From: Chaetomium olivaceum
Lineage: Eukaryota; Ascomycota; Sordariomycetes; Sordariales; Chaetomiaceae
Reading direction: 5' to 3'
DNA: 64,000 nucleotides
Assembly: GCA_039881045.1 (NCBI GenBank)
Contig: JAYWVB010000006.1
Span: 992,001 to 1,056,000 of the forward strand
Of the stretch, positions 11,821-23,201 are shown in pieces. The first letter of the stretch is position 1; every line of letters starts with the position of its first letter. Position numbers and translations under genes: made by a program. The notes under the pieces are model-generated. The model worked only from the letters and a program-made list of their open reading frames with translations, was not told the origin of the DNA and ran no database searches.

Positions 11821-13364
11821 ATGGACCGACTCCCCGACGATGATCCCGACACATTTACCAAAACCGTCCACCATTTCTTCCAGCACGGAAATGAAAAGTT
11901 GTGCCGCGAACTCTCTGATGGGGCAATTGCTCACGTGAAGAAAATATTTCTTCACAACTTTCTTCAAGACTTCAATACGGCCATAAAAGCCTACAATGAT
12001 AAAATGGAGGCAATGTCCGTGTATATGCGGACCAAGCTAGATGAAGCCGAAGCGGAAAGACTCTGTGGAGCCACAGTGCTTGGCAGGCAAGCCCTCGGCC
12101 AGGCAATTCTAGATTCTCTTCTCAGTCATTGTTGCAAGAAGGAGGGACTCATGATCTCGCCCGCTCTGAGCCGTTATATGCCCGAGCCGATTACTCTCGA
12201 CTCCGACTCAGACGACACCGAAGAAAGCGAGGCGTCAGATGATGACGCCGCCGCACAAGCAGTCCGTCATTCACCAACTCGCAACAACCCTCAGGCAGGT
12301 TATCGCAAAGTTCCTTCCGCAGCTTGTTTCGCCAGGGTTATGAAAAGACGCTAACTCATCGTCAAACCCCCTAGAGAGAACCAACCCACGACGGCAGACC
12401 CAGCTCTCCTGAATCTCAATCACGGAGCGTACAGCAAGCTTACGAAGACCCCCCGGATCCTATTTATGATGTCCCCTCGCCCGAGGTCAACCCCAACCCG
12501 GTATCTATCGTTCGTTTTACTCCCAAGACCCTTACACTACGCCCTAACGATGAGCCTCCATATGCTAACAGCGTCCGTGGTCGACAGAGAGAGACCGAAA
12601 ATGGCACGATAGCGTGGCATGAGGTCGAGGAAAAGAACTTCATCTTTCGGTATCCCACGGTAGGACCGGGATACTATGTCGTTCAGTGCGAGCGCGCCGG
12701 GCATAAGCATCAATTCAAGGGAGACCCGTTCAGGGAGCGGGGGGGCGCAAACCTCATGGTCAGGCACTTCGCCCTAAAGTCCCCTAATCCAACGTGCCAT
12801 AGGAGGAAGGATGCAAAGATATACACCACGGACCAGATAGTCATGAAATTTGGCTACCGAGGTGAGTTGCGTCACAGTACTGGGCACTCCTTTGATCCCT
12901 TGACCAAGCACTTACACCAGCACTCACCAACAGTTGTCGACGACGAAGGCGACAACGTCACCGCCGAGTGGGTCGAAAATAGCAACGAGCATTTGATCTG
13001 GAATGCGAACCAGGACAGCAGAGCCTCAAAGGAGAAGCAGGTCAAGGGGAAGTGGAAGGCTCCAGCCGCTCCAGCTACACCACCTGAGCCGGTTTTCGGG
13101 CCTTCGTCGCGGGGAAGGTCTACGTCGCGGGGAGGGTCTGCGTCGCGGCGAAGATTTCGGCGACAGCAGGCCCGTGTCTCTACTTTGTCGAGTGGATCTG
13201 GTGCCAGCGCCTCAGCCGCTGGTCCTTCTGAGAGTAGAGGACCCCCTGTGGCTGATATGATGGACATTCCTGAGTTGTATTCTAACTGGAACTGGAACCA
13301 ACTCGGAGGGGGTGGTGATATGCCTCCGGTATGCTTACCCTCTTCTCTCATCACCGGTTGGTAA
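11821..13364 (+). CDS. Uncharacterised protein with a Cys/His cluster
   Basis: I do not recognise the family. Proposed exons are 11821-12309, 12375-12861 and 12934 to about 13364. The second intron (72 nt, GTGAGT...AACAG) is clear. The first is uncertain: GTTCCT at 12310 to CTAG at 12374, or GTTATC at 12299 with acceptor at 12378; both keep the frame. The N-terminal third is helical (TFTKTVHHFFQHGNEKLCRE) and includes an acidic Ser tract (DSDSDDTEESEASDDD). The middle carries the most conserved-looking block: IAWHEVEEKNFIFRYP, GPGYYVVQCERAGHKHQF and MVRHFALKSPNPTCHRRK, in which C-x5-H-x-H and H-x7-C-H could bind zinc. The C-terminus is Ser/Arg-rich (SRGRSTSRGGSASRRR) and suggests nuclear localisation. 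The 3' end is uncertain: a GTATGC at 13329 may start another intron, but little coding follows. Confidence 0.6.
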
Positions 13365-14854
13365 CAGCCGGTTGATGTTTGTTCACACCAGACATTGTTT
13401 TGATCTCCATACGTTCCCTACCTCCATACCCAGACGCCCGGACACTAACCTTACACCAGGCTCGAATCGAGAGCGACCTCTACCCCGCCGAGTAACAGGC
13501 ATCGATACCCAGGCCGAGCCCTGCCACGTTGTCGCAACACTACCGGTATCACAACAGACACACTCTCATGCTGGCCCTCTATCACGTTAGAGTTGACCGG
13601 GACTCAGAGAACCGGAGAGGCACTGTACAAGAAGAAAGAAAAGGAAAAGAAGAAGAAAAAAGGGATAAGAAAGAGGGAAAGAAGTCCCGAAAGGTCGGAA
13701 CAAAACAGAACTGGTGTCTAAGAGAGGGAAAACGGAGCCTTGTGGACTCACCTTGTGCTTTATACTTTCTAATATTTTGGAAACCGATGATTAACCATCT
13801 GCTTCCTACTAATTACCATATCCTTCTTCCCACATGGCCCAGCCAAACCCAGGACCCAGGCCGAAGCTAGCCAGGGCAACACAATGGCTCCTGACCTATT
13901 CTTTCTTAACGTACCCTATCCATATATGATTCAAGGACATGGCAGTCTACTCTGCTGAACATATGACAACCGATACTGGTTACAATACAAGCACGCCAAA
14001 CGATCTCTCGAGCCCCGGTTTCTTCGAGGCTGCTAAGCAGTACCGGGAATCCGACAAGGCGTCGAACTACACACCAACCACTGGTTCTGCTATAAAGCCA
14101 AGTTAATAGTCAACCGTCGAATGGCATGACAGAAGAGAGAAGCGATCCTCTCGGACGTTCATCATCATTTCGAAACGGAGAATACGTTCTTAATATGGCC
14201 TCCACATAAGTACCCGAGTCTCTTCCTGTCCGTTGGCTCTACCAACACGACACTCATGGGCTTATGGTCACAAGTATCTCAGTTTTTGCAGAGCCTAGCC
14301 GGCAGTAAGTACCTTACCATGTCAAGGTAGAGCAACCTCTCCCGACGACGGTCATCATCACCCAAAGTGGACTCGAGAATACCAGGTCTCTAATGAGACC
14401 TCCACACAAGTACCCAGCCCGGGTCCTCTCCATCGGCTCTCTTTACCAACCAAACACTCAAAGGGGACGATATCCTCATAAAAACATATCAATTTCTACA
14501 GGACTCAGCCATGGTAGTAAGTAAGTACGACGTACGACAACGTCAGCGTCCGGATGGGAGTTTTCCCTCCCTGGTCCGCGCACCTAACCCCATCCAGGTG
14601 GCCCCCAACCTATCCAAAACTCCGACTCCATCCCTAGGGTAAGGGACCTACCCAATACCCCGTTACCGACCAGTAACCAGACCCGCCCACCAGCCAAGCC
14701 ATCTATAAGCTACACACACACATCCGTAGACGGCCGATATCCAGGCCGAGGTACATATCCCGAGCTGCCCCGTCATCAATATAGCCCCCCTCACCAATAT
14801 ACCCCCAAACCCTTCATTACGATAACCAAAAAGGATCACTCATCACCCCATCAC
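13365..14854. other. Intergenic with a purine tract and a diverged direct repeat
   Basis: Contains a purine-rich tract at about 13620-13700 and two diverged direct copies of a roughly 190-bp sequence (described separately). No protein-like frame recognised. Confidence 0.4.
14141..14528. repeat. Tandem diverged direct repeat, about 190 bp unit
   Basis: Copy 1 (about 14141-14312) and copy 2 (about 14331-14528) share the same order of words: GACG(A)..TTCATCATCA/GGTCATCATCA, GAGAATAC, CCTCCACA(T/C)AAGTACCC, TCCATCGGCTCT-like, CAGTTTTTGCAGAG versus CAATTTCTACAGGA, and CAGTAAGTAC versus TAGTAAGTAC. Many differences are transitions. The copies carry no open frame and their nature is unknown. Confidence 0.65.
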
Positions 14855-16895
14855 CTACCCCCATCCATCCATGACACGCCACCTCACCTCACCGTAGCGC
14901 CCGCAACCCGACCTCACCACTCCCCGCCCCCGTGGCGCCCTCCTGACCTCAAACACGCCAATCCCGCCCTCGGCACTCCCCAGAAACAAGAACCCGCCGT
15001 CGGCCGAGAAGCACATCTCCGTGACCAGGCTCAAATCCCCGAGCGCCGCCGTGACCCCAGCATCCTCCACCGAGTCCAGCAGCCCCGCCTCCGGGTCCGG
15101 CCAGCACCACAGCTGCCTTCCCGTCATGGCATCGACCACGGCGAGACGCCCGCGCGCGCCGCTCTCGACGCCGCGGGCGTCGCAGTAGGCGACGAAGCGG
15201 CAGTCGGGCGAGACGCAGGAGGTGGCGTTGGGGATGCGGAAGGTCTTGGTGGAGGAGGCGGCAAAGTCCCACACGAGCACGTAGCGGTGATGCACCTTGG
15301 CGGGCGACAGGTTGAACCCGCCGCTGGGGGCGGGCGTCGCTTTATAGGATGCGGGGATCCAGATCGATACGGCCACCGAGCCGTACGTGGCGAGCCCCGA
15401 GGGGAGGGCCGTGTCGAGCTCGGTGTGCTGCCAGGGTGCTACGACCTTGTAGGGTGTGTTGGAGGTTGGGGCGCCGTCGTGGATCTCCCAGGCTGTGAGG
15501 AGGGTTTCGCGCTCTGGGGGTGGGTGACCTGGCCGTGGCGGGCGCGGGCCTGAGGCGGTGACTAGGAGGGGCCCCGTGGCGGAGAAGGCGAGTTCCGGGA
15601 ACTTGGGGAGGACGGGGAGGCCGGCAACTTTGGTGAAGTCGATGGAGCGGGACTTTTTGAAGGGCTTCTTCGGGTTGTGCGTGGCCGAGTATAGGTCTAG
15701 CGTGTCCGTGTTGCTGTTGTAGGTCACAAGCGGGCACCAGCCGGATTCCATCACGTTGGAGCGCACGGCGGCCCAGCGGTTGGCGTTATCGATTGACTGG
15801 AGGCGCTTCTTCTTGCTCCAGTCCCAGATCTCGAGCGTATCGCCGAAGCCTGTGGCGATGGCGATCAGGTTCGACGTTTCCGAGAGGATAGCGTGGCTGC
15901 GAACAAAATATTCTCGGGAGCGGGCCTGGGCGTTGGTGTAACATGATATTTTTAGGTTATTTTGCACCTCTCCACTGCCGACGGACCATATCCTGATGAT
16001 GTTGTTGCCATGTTTGCTGGCGAGGGTCGCGGACGAGGTGGAGATATCGAAAAAATAAACGGTGGGTTCTTTGAGCTGCTTGTCCTTGACAGCCACGAGT
16101 TGTTTCCAGGGTACCAGGTGGACGGGTGAGGACCCGTGCTGCGGTTGCATCGGCTGTGCCGGCTGCACTGGCTGCATCAGCTGCGGCCGTGCACGGTACT
16201 CGCTAGGCAGGGCGGGAGACGGCCCCAGAGCGGCGGGAGGCGACGCGGCACTGCCGGATGAGGACACGCGCTCTAGCGTGCTCCCCCTCGACGACTGTGA
16301 ATATCGGGATGTGTCGCCGGATCCCATGTCGGACCCATCCAGCGACGGTTGTGATGAAGCCCGTTGCGAGCTCTGGCGGTTCAACACGGGGAGCGGCGGC
16401 AACGGCTTGGCCACGGGCGGCGGTTTGGAGGCTGCGGGGTACAAGCTGTAGCCGGCCGACGAACCCCTGGACGGCCGTCGTTCCGAAGCGTACGAATCTT
16501 TCCGGTGAAACTGTGGTGCCCTTGGTGTTCCGGGAAGCTGCATGGAAGCCGAGTTCGCGGGTCGCTGTCCCATCTCGTACGTCGGCATGCGATATATGTC
16601 GTCCTGGCCGAGGTAGCGTGGCGAGTCAGGCGTGCGTGGTACGGGCATCCCACCGGAGGGAACTCGTCGCCGGCCGTCATACCGGTCGTCTATTGATGAT
16701 GCCATTGACGGCGCATGACGTGACGAGCTGGAATCTCTCGAGCTCAGACGGCCCAGCTTGTTCCTGCATTGACATCATGTTAGCTGCCGCTAATGCTGCA
16801 CGGTTTCCTGCTGCGAAACCTCGACCGCGCCCTCCCGAGTTTGAAGCTTACACCATGTCGTCCATTTCATCCGCCGTGTGGGCGTATGGTTCCAT
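14855..16895 (-). CDS. WD40-like beta-propeller protein
   Basis: 650-aa protein of unknown function. Exon 1 (16895-16852) encodes MEPYAHTADEMDDM and a split Val; after a canonical 88-nt intron (GTAAGC, branch CTAAC, TGCAG) exon 2 runs 16763-14855 and starts NKLGRLSSRDSSSSRH. An internal ATG at 16705 also opens the long exon, but the in-frame, Ser-rich sequence upstream and the clean intron favour the longer form. The first 200 residues are Ser/Pro/Gln-rich and disordered. From about residue 230 the protein has propeller-like blades: STSSATLASKHGNNIIRIW, GFGDTLEIWDW, NSNTDTLDLY, LLTAWEIHD, YVLVWDF and ADGGFLFLGSAEGGIGVFEV. The Ser/Arg N-terminus is a likely phosphorylation platform (inference). 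The last 20 residues are Arg/Gly-rich. Confidence 0.75.
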
Positions 16896-19800
16896 CTCTG
16901 CGTCGGCTTTGTGCGGTGTGTGTATTTCGCAGAAAATTTGGAGTCAGCAAGCAATCGGCTGGATTCGGTTGTCGCAGGACTAGCTCGAGTCTAAGATCGG
17001 CATGCGGCACGCCGACAGCGGATCAGCGGGAAGGTTCCGTTGACTAAGGCTGACTCTGATCGCCTCTCCAGGCCTCCACTCGACTTGTTCGATGTTGACA
17101 GTCAACGAAGCAAGGGAGCAACAAAATCGCCTCAGTTATTTCCGGCTGAGACAAAGGCGTTCGGGAAGCCACGAGGACGGCGCGGCGCAGGGCACACGAC
17201 GGGAGGATAAGGAAGGGAACTAATGAATGATCGGCCAAGGGGGTGGTGTGCGGCTGGCGGCTGTCGGCTGGCTGCTGGCTGGCTCTCGCGTGGCAACGAG
17301 GGGGGGAGGGGAATGCGGAATGGGGAAGAGAGGCACAGTAACCTGATCTACTAGGGAGCACGGGCCGGACAATGGAACGCAGGAATTCCGAGTCACAGGC
17401 ACACCATGATTCCCCACGGCTTGAAGCTCAACTTGTAGTGTCGCTGTTCGTTGCTGTTGGTCACTGCCCCTCTCCTCATTTGACGGCTTTCAGGCTAGAC
17501 ATGGCTCGCAGCCAGTGGGAGCCAATAATTGCTGGCGGGGAGCGAAGACAACCCCCTCTTGGTTGGCCCTTTCCTCCGCATTCAGTCAAGGGCCTGTGCA
17601 GGCCACCCCTGCCTTAGCTGGCCCCTGTAGCTGCTTGGCAGACACTCCAAACCCGGTACCCCAACACCCCGGGCTCCAGGCCGGTGCCACTACTGGGGGG
17701 AGCGGTGGGGCCCAGGCTCGATAGCCTGTCTTGCCTGTGTCTCCCCGGCTTTTTTCTTTGCATCTGGGCTGACTGCAGACGTGGAACTGCAGTGAGCTTT
17801 CCTCCCCACCTCACTGATGGAACCCTCGATGGAAAGTGAAAAGACCGATCCAAACACCACCCAAACACCGATTTCATGCCCGACACCAGACGGTGGCATG
17901 ATTGCATCGTCCTGCCCTGCTCTTTGCTAGTCATTCTGTTCTTCATTTCCCTCTTTGGAAAATGCCTCATTTGTTCCATCTCCTGGTTGGGCGGTTGCAC
18001 TTGCACTTCCTTGCTCGCATCATTGTTTGTGTGTTTTTGTGTTTTTTCGCCTCGACAGTCTGGGCCCTGCTGTTGGTAAGGTGGGGCGGAGAACAGACCT
18101 GGATGCGGTCAGCATCCGACAAATTCCCCTTCCCTTGTTGGGCTGACGCAATTCCATGCCTGGTTGAGCCTGGTTGAGCCTTGTTCTTCAAGCAGTCACC
18201 AGCGCGGAGTTTGTGGTTGCCGGTTCCCCCCCTCACTTGTTACGTGTGTAGTTGTGTAGAAAGATGAAAAAGATGTGTAATGTGTCATAGTCTAGCAGAG
18301 ATGTGTGTGGAATATTGTTGCATTTCTTCAAAGATGAAACACACACACAGTTTCGCTGCAGACCCAAGAAACGGCCCGAAGCATGCAACCTATTCGTTCT
18401 CCTGCTTTCTGCCCTGGCCGTCCAACTTCGGCTCCTCCCAGCGGTGCTAACCTCAAAACAGCTTCAGCCTTGCAGATGTTCGACGGTTGCCAGCCACGTT
18501 TTGCTGCACGCCATGCAGCCACCGTCCGTTTTCCCCCCTTTCGCCATGTCGATCCTGCAACAAGCCGCAGGACCTGGCTCCGGAACCACGTCGGTGGCTC
18601 TCTCGATGTGCCTCCGGCCCTAGTATACGCTGCCTCTCAGAACCCCGCTGCCCCTGCGATAACCAGGTGCTGTGCACACAGTCTAAGGAAATCCACACTC
18701 TGGGGGATCGCCAGTCTGGTCGATAAAGTGGAGATCGTAAGGCGTTGGATGATGAAATGACGGACGAGGAACGGCGGCCCGCCCATGAAAACGGAGCATT
18801 CGCTGCGCATGGGATGCTGGGATTTTGGAATTTTTACTTTTCCCGTCTGCTTTCCCAGTTCCCACTGCACCACACCACACCACGCCAATGTCGAACTAGC
18901 AACCCACCATCCCACCCACCCAAGGCTAAATTACCCCAAGAGTCCACTTCGATCCCAAGCCAGCGGGAATGCCACGCTACCCCGCTGCTCGGGGCTCTAA
19001 CCAAGCCTAGCATCCGCCGAAGCGATCTCGTCTTTTCGTCTTTTGCATGTGCTTCCACGAACTAACCAGGTCGAGTCGAGGTCAGGGGTGCTGGGTTCGT
19101 TGAGCCGGAAGTCGACCGGTCGGTCGTTGTTTTTGGCAAATTTTACGAACCGATGCCTGTTGGTTCCGACGCCATCAGAGTTAATATCCGTTGGTTCGGC
19201 CGCCGTCGACTCGAAACGTATTTTTATCCCTCAGGACGGACCACAATGGTACTCTCAATGGCACCCACCACATGGAGACGTTGCAGAGGGACGGGTGTCA
19301 GCGATATCGCCCGGGCGCAACATGGTCCAATCGTGTGCTGCTCGGCCGTTGCACAACAGCAAAACTCGTTCTCTGCGTGAGAAGTGAGAACGGTGATCAA
19401 CTGGGTTCCGCCTCTTCAGGCCGCAGCAAAGATGAAGACACGGACAAGAACCGGTTCGGTCCATGGGTCCGTCTTCTATGCAGTGATCTAGCAGCAATCA
19501 CACAATCCTCCAATGCGCCCCGCGAATGACGTTTCACCACAGATTATCTGCAATTTATCCCCCCCCTCGCCAGTTGCCGGGCCGGCATCACTCCACAACA
19601 TGTCAGTGTGATTGCACCTGGTTCGGCACATGATGAGCGGCCGCCGCGTACTGTTGAGGCCCTCGATCCAAGCCTGACACGGCATTGCAGCCAATATAGT
19701 ATAAAGCTTCTAGCTTCAACATCGCTTCCAATCCAACATGACGACGGAGAGTTGCGCATATCGTCAGCCGCTTCTCTCTCCACCACCCTGAGTAGAGGAG

Positions 19801-20755
19801 AGCTATGTACAGCCACCTCAGGGCGACGGGCACAGTCAGAAGTCATAAAAGCTAGAGCATACTTAGAAGCCGTCATGTAAATCTCCATGTTGACAACGTA
19901 TGGCAATTCCCCAAAGAGCGCAATAACTCAAAGCACCATCCCGTGACATTGCCGACATCGACAGGATACGTTCAGCGTATGATTTATTGTAGCTTCCAGG
20001 GTGGAACGACACTAGACGATACGACACCGTACACAGATCACCCGAGGGTTCCCAACATGACTAAGCTTAGGGGATGTATTCGCATGTTGCCTTACCTTTG
20101 GTGTGCACTTAGGTAGTCATGGCATAGAATGTACGGGTGAGTATCTTGCAAGTATGTGATTTAACATTTCTAACATGAAGACTAGATACATGTAGTGAGT
20201 GGCCATAGCTTTGTTGTCCGAGGACGGATCAAGTGACCACCAACTCCTGGGCCGCGGAGAATAAATATTTCTCATCAGATCAACATCAACATCAACATCA
20301 ACATCAATATCAACACCGGAGGCAATCTCCGACTGGCAAGAGGCATCCCATGGATTAAGCGTTGTCATGGACCTTTCGGCTGAGGCCAGGCCCAAAGAGA
20401 CTAGCTACGACGTCGCGGCGTCGGAATCGACCGTCAAGACCTCCAGTTCAGAGGCTCGGAGACGACATCCGGCCCCAACCACAGACTATCATACCGTCAT
20501 ATTGTCGGCCGCCATGTCCGCACGAAGGAAAACACGTCCGAGATCTCCAAGCCAGCATCGCCACCGCCCGTTTTCCGTGACTATAAGAAGAAGCCCTGTC
20601 TCGGGCGAGGTAGGAGCGTCCTCTTTCCCACAACATCTTCTTCCTGCTATCTGGTCACACCAGATACACAGCACCCCTTTTCCTTTTTCACGACCAAAAA
20701 AAAAAGGGAAAGTAAAATAAAGAAAAAGGAAAGAAAAGAGAAAACCAACACAACC
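16896..20755. other. Long intergenic region (3.9 kb)
   Basis: I find no convincing gene. The left part is presumably the promoter and 5' UTR of the WD40-like gene. A hexamer microsatellite lies at 20279-20316. From 20640 a pyrimidine-rich then purine-rich leader (CCTTTTTCACG, AAAAAAAAAAGGG) precedes the next start codon. Many short open frames are present but none shows conserved protein character. Confidence 0.4.
20279..20316 (+). repeat. ACATCA hexamer microsatellite
   Basis: ATCAACATCAACATCAACAT-type repeat, about six units, with one C-to-T interruption (AATATC). It creates an artificial Val-Asp repeat in an antisense frame. Confidence 0.9.
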
Positions 20756-21656
20756 ATGATCTCCACCACCACCAACCAGGAGAAGCCGACAACCCACCCG
20801 CCGCCGCCGCCGCCGCCTCCTCCGCCCTCGCCCACCGCCGCCGCTCTCGCCGCCGCGGGCACCCGCCTCCTGACCCGCACACGCCAGGCGCTGGACGGGC
20901 TGTGCGCCGAGGCCGACCGCGCCATCCACGACGCCTGGGTGCGCCACCGCAGCGTGCTGCCTCTGCTGCGGGCCGCGCCAGACCCGCTGGTGCAGCGGGC
21001 GCTGTGGCGGGCCGGGCGGGAGGTCTTTGCGGACGAGGTGCAGAGGGAGATGGTGCGGTTCAGGGCGGGGTTGTGCTTGATCCGTGAGTGGTCTATCCTG
21101 GTCGTTTTTGGTTTGGTTTGGTCTTGTTGTTTATTTGGGTTGGGGGTTTGCTAGTTTTCGTCCGGGTCTTTCTCTGCCCTCATCCCCCTTCCCCCCCTCC
21201 CGCCTCTCTTTGCTTTTATTTGGGTAAGTCTTTTGGCGGTGGTTGCGTTGCGTTGCTAGGCTGAACTAATCCATGGTTGTTTTTGGTGACTATGGAAAGA
21301 AGCGGTAGCTGACCCTTTTGACATGCAGGTGCCGATATTGCCCGGGAGCATGGGATGAGCGGGTGGACGAGGTGTGGGCGATCCTGCGGGCCGGCGAGTA
21401 CTTGCCGGCGAATTACCGGAAGTTCCGCGCCGGCAACCCCTATCGTCTGGTGGATGTCCTCGCCGCTCTTGAGGATGGCCCGGTCGAGAGCGGCCACCGC
21501 GGCGAGGATGAAGGCGGCGAGGGCGGGGATGCGGAGGACGCGGAAGATGAAGCCGAGATTGACTGGGACGGGGAAACCGAATTCGGCTCGGACCCCGGGG
21601 ACGCTGAAGCCGACTGGGACGCCGAAACCGAACTCGGCTCGGACAGGGGATGGTAG
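20756..21656 (+). CDS. Uncharacterised protein, Pro-rich N-terminus and acidic tail
   Basis: Unknown function, about 214 aa. Exon 1 (20756-21072) encodes a poly-Pro stretch, then the Ala/Arg-rich helix LAAAGTRLLTRTRQALDGL, DAWVRHRSVLPLLRAAPDP and EVFADEVQREMVRFRAGL. Exon 2 (21329-21656) gives CRYCPGAWDERVDEVWAIL, YLPANYRKFRAGNPYRLVDV and a Glu/Asp-rich tail ending DRGW. The donor is uncertain. GTGCTTG at 21073 keeps the second exon in its convincing frame, whereas the canonical GTGAGT at 21084 would push it into a frame of low-complexity Arg/Ser/Thr. The acceptor CATGCAG is good. The C-x2-C at the exon join could be a metal site if a partner pair exists, but none is visible. No signal peptide or membrane segment. 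Confidence 0.55.
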
Positions 21657-22928
21657 TGCACCGGGGGAAGGAGATCGTTGTAGCAACCTCATGTGTATAC
21701 CTTTTGGTATTGTTAGAATATACATACAATGCTACGGCTTTTCGGGACACTCTACAAGGGTTGCTCTGCGACGGGCTTCAGGTTTAACCTCGAAAGACTG
21801 TCTCTTGCTTTACATGTGACTCTGGGAGTAGAGTTCTGCGGTCATGGGCAATCTTCTGGATATCGGATAAATGTAGCAGAGAACATAGGAACCATAACCG
21901 TTGAACGCGAGAGAGGTGCTCGAAGGCTATATTAACATGAACACTTACAGCTCACTAGCCCACAAGTCACTCATCATACACCCCACTCACAACAGGTAGA
22001 TTCAACCCGTTCACTTACAACTGTGGCTCACTCATAACGGTCGCTTATATCTCACTCATTTAAAACTAGGGCGCTCACTTACAACGCTCCCTTGCAGCTC
22101 ACTTGCAATACTCTCACTCAAGTTATTGAGATACTTACAAGTCACTCACTCCCGAATGACTCATACAACAAACACACTTATTAAAATAGCCACTTGCAAC
22201 GCACTCCCTTACAACTTAAGCATTCACCTACCACAGTCATTTACAACTCATTTTATTACTGCATTGTTGTTGTGTTACTCATGAGCGGGACCACATCAAG
22301 AACCGATGCCACCGACCAAAAGAAATCCCATCCCCGAGCTCGTGTGGAATCATGACCCAATAAACGAAACGAAAGGAATATACCTAAGTGTTCAAGCCAT
22401 CACTATGTATAGGAGGAAGGTATGTATGTACATACCTACCTACCTAGGTAGGTTGACGAAAAATAAGTCGGGTCCTTTTTACAACACTCGGGTAAAATAA
22501 AGCTCATGGTCTACGGAAGATATCAGGTAATGCTTGAATGTAGCCATGGCTAGGTAGGTAAGGGGCTTGGATTGCACATCTTCTGTCCTTTGATTTTCGG
22601 ATCACTCCTCACTCTTGACGGAACGCACGAGATCACACAGACAGAAGAACTCAGACAACACCACTTCATGGGTAGACCAACAAGCTATCATTTCTCATAT
22701 TCTTCTATAACTACCTCATAAACCATCTCTCATAACCAACCATCATCATCATCATGACCATGCCCCAGGACGCCCCTAAATGCACCGACGAAGATAACCC
22801 TAAAAACACGAACACAAAAGGAACAAAATCACAAGCCAAAAGCAACGCGACGCAATGCACCAACAACCAAACCCTACCCCCCACAGCAAAAGGAGAAAAC
22901 AAAAACAAAAGCAAAAGACACAAGCACC
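21657..22928. other. Intergenic with irregular CTCACTTACAAC repeats
   Basis: About 1.3 kb. The portion 21940-22262 is a degenerate short-period repeat (separate entry). A palindromic ACCTACCTAGGTAGGT element is at 22433-22454. No gene recognised. Confidence 0.4.
21940..22262 (+). repeat. Degenerate short-period repeat based on CTCACTTACAAC
   Basis: Words such as CTCACTTACAAC, CACTTACAACTC, CACTCATAAC and CTTACAACTTAAG recur every 15-25 bases for about 320 bp without a strict period. The tract is AT/CA-rich and non-coding. Confidence 0.6.
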
Positions 22929-23201
22929 TCACTCCCGCACCCAATACCCCTCCCCATCGTAATACTCGCCCATCACACCCATATTATCAACACCAGCCGC
23001 ACCTGCAACCTTCAAACCCTTCATCGAGTTCCTCCTACCAACGGCGGCGCCCGCAAACAACCGCGATGACGCCACCGCGCGCAGCGCCACGCCCAGCACC
23101 ATCAGCGTCTCGACGCCCAGCAGGCCCATCCAGATGTGGTTGAGCAGCTGGTCCTCGTCCTGGGCGGAGAGGCGGGCGGCGAGGTTGATGTCGAGGATCA
23201 T
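22929..23201 (-). CDS. Possible small membrane protein
   Basis: A 90-aa open frame beginning MILDINLAARLSAQDEDQLL and containing one hydrophobic helix, HIWMGLLGVETLMVLGVAL (about residues 22-40), followed by a basic segment and a Gly-rich tail ending GEYYDGEGYWVRE. The context AACGCACCACCACC before the ATG is a plausible fungal start context. No family recognised. The opposite strand also carries an open frame (22754-23143), but it is low-complexity Thr/Pro/Lys and looks like a shadow. Moderate to low certainty. Confidence 0.4.
   Translation of the reverse strand: MILDINLAARLSAQDEDQLLNHIWMGLLGVETLMVLGVALRAVASSRLFAGAAVGRRNSMKGLKVAGAAGVDNMGVMGEYYDGEGYWVRE

Noticed and set aside
18383..18760. 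125-aa plus-strand frame in the 16.9-20.7 kb gap
   Set aside because: Composition of random GC-rich DNA; overlapping frames of similar length on both strands.
20117..20395. 92-aa minus-strand frame with a Val-Asp repeat
   Set aside because: The repeat is only the translation of the ACATCA microsatellite.
20367..20720. 117-aa plus-strand frame ahead of the gene at 20756
   Set aside because: Ser/Arg/Pro-rich without motif, ending in the poly-purine leader; more likely promoter and 5' UTR.
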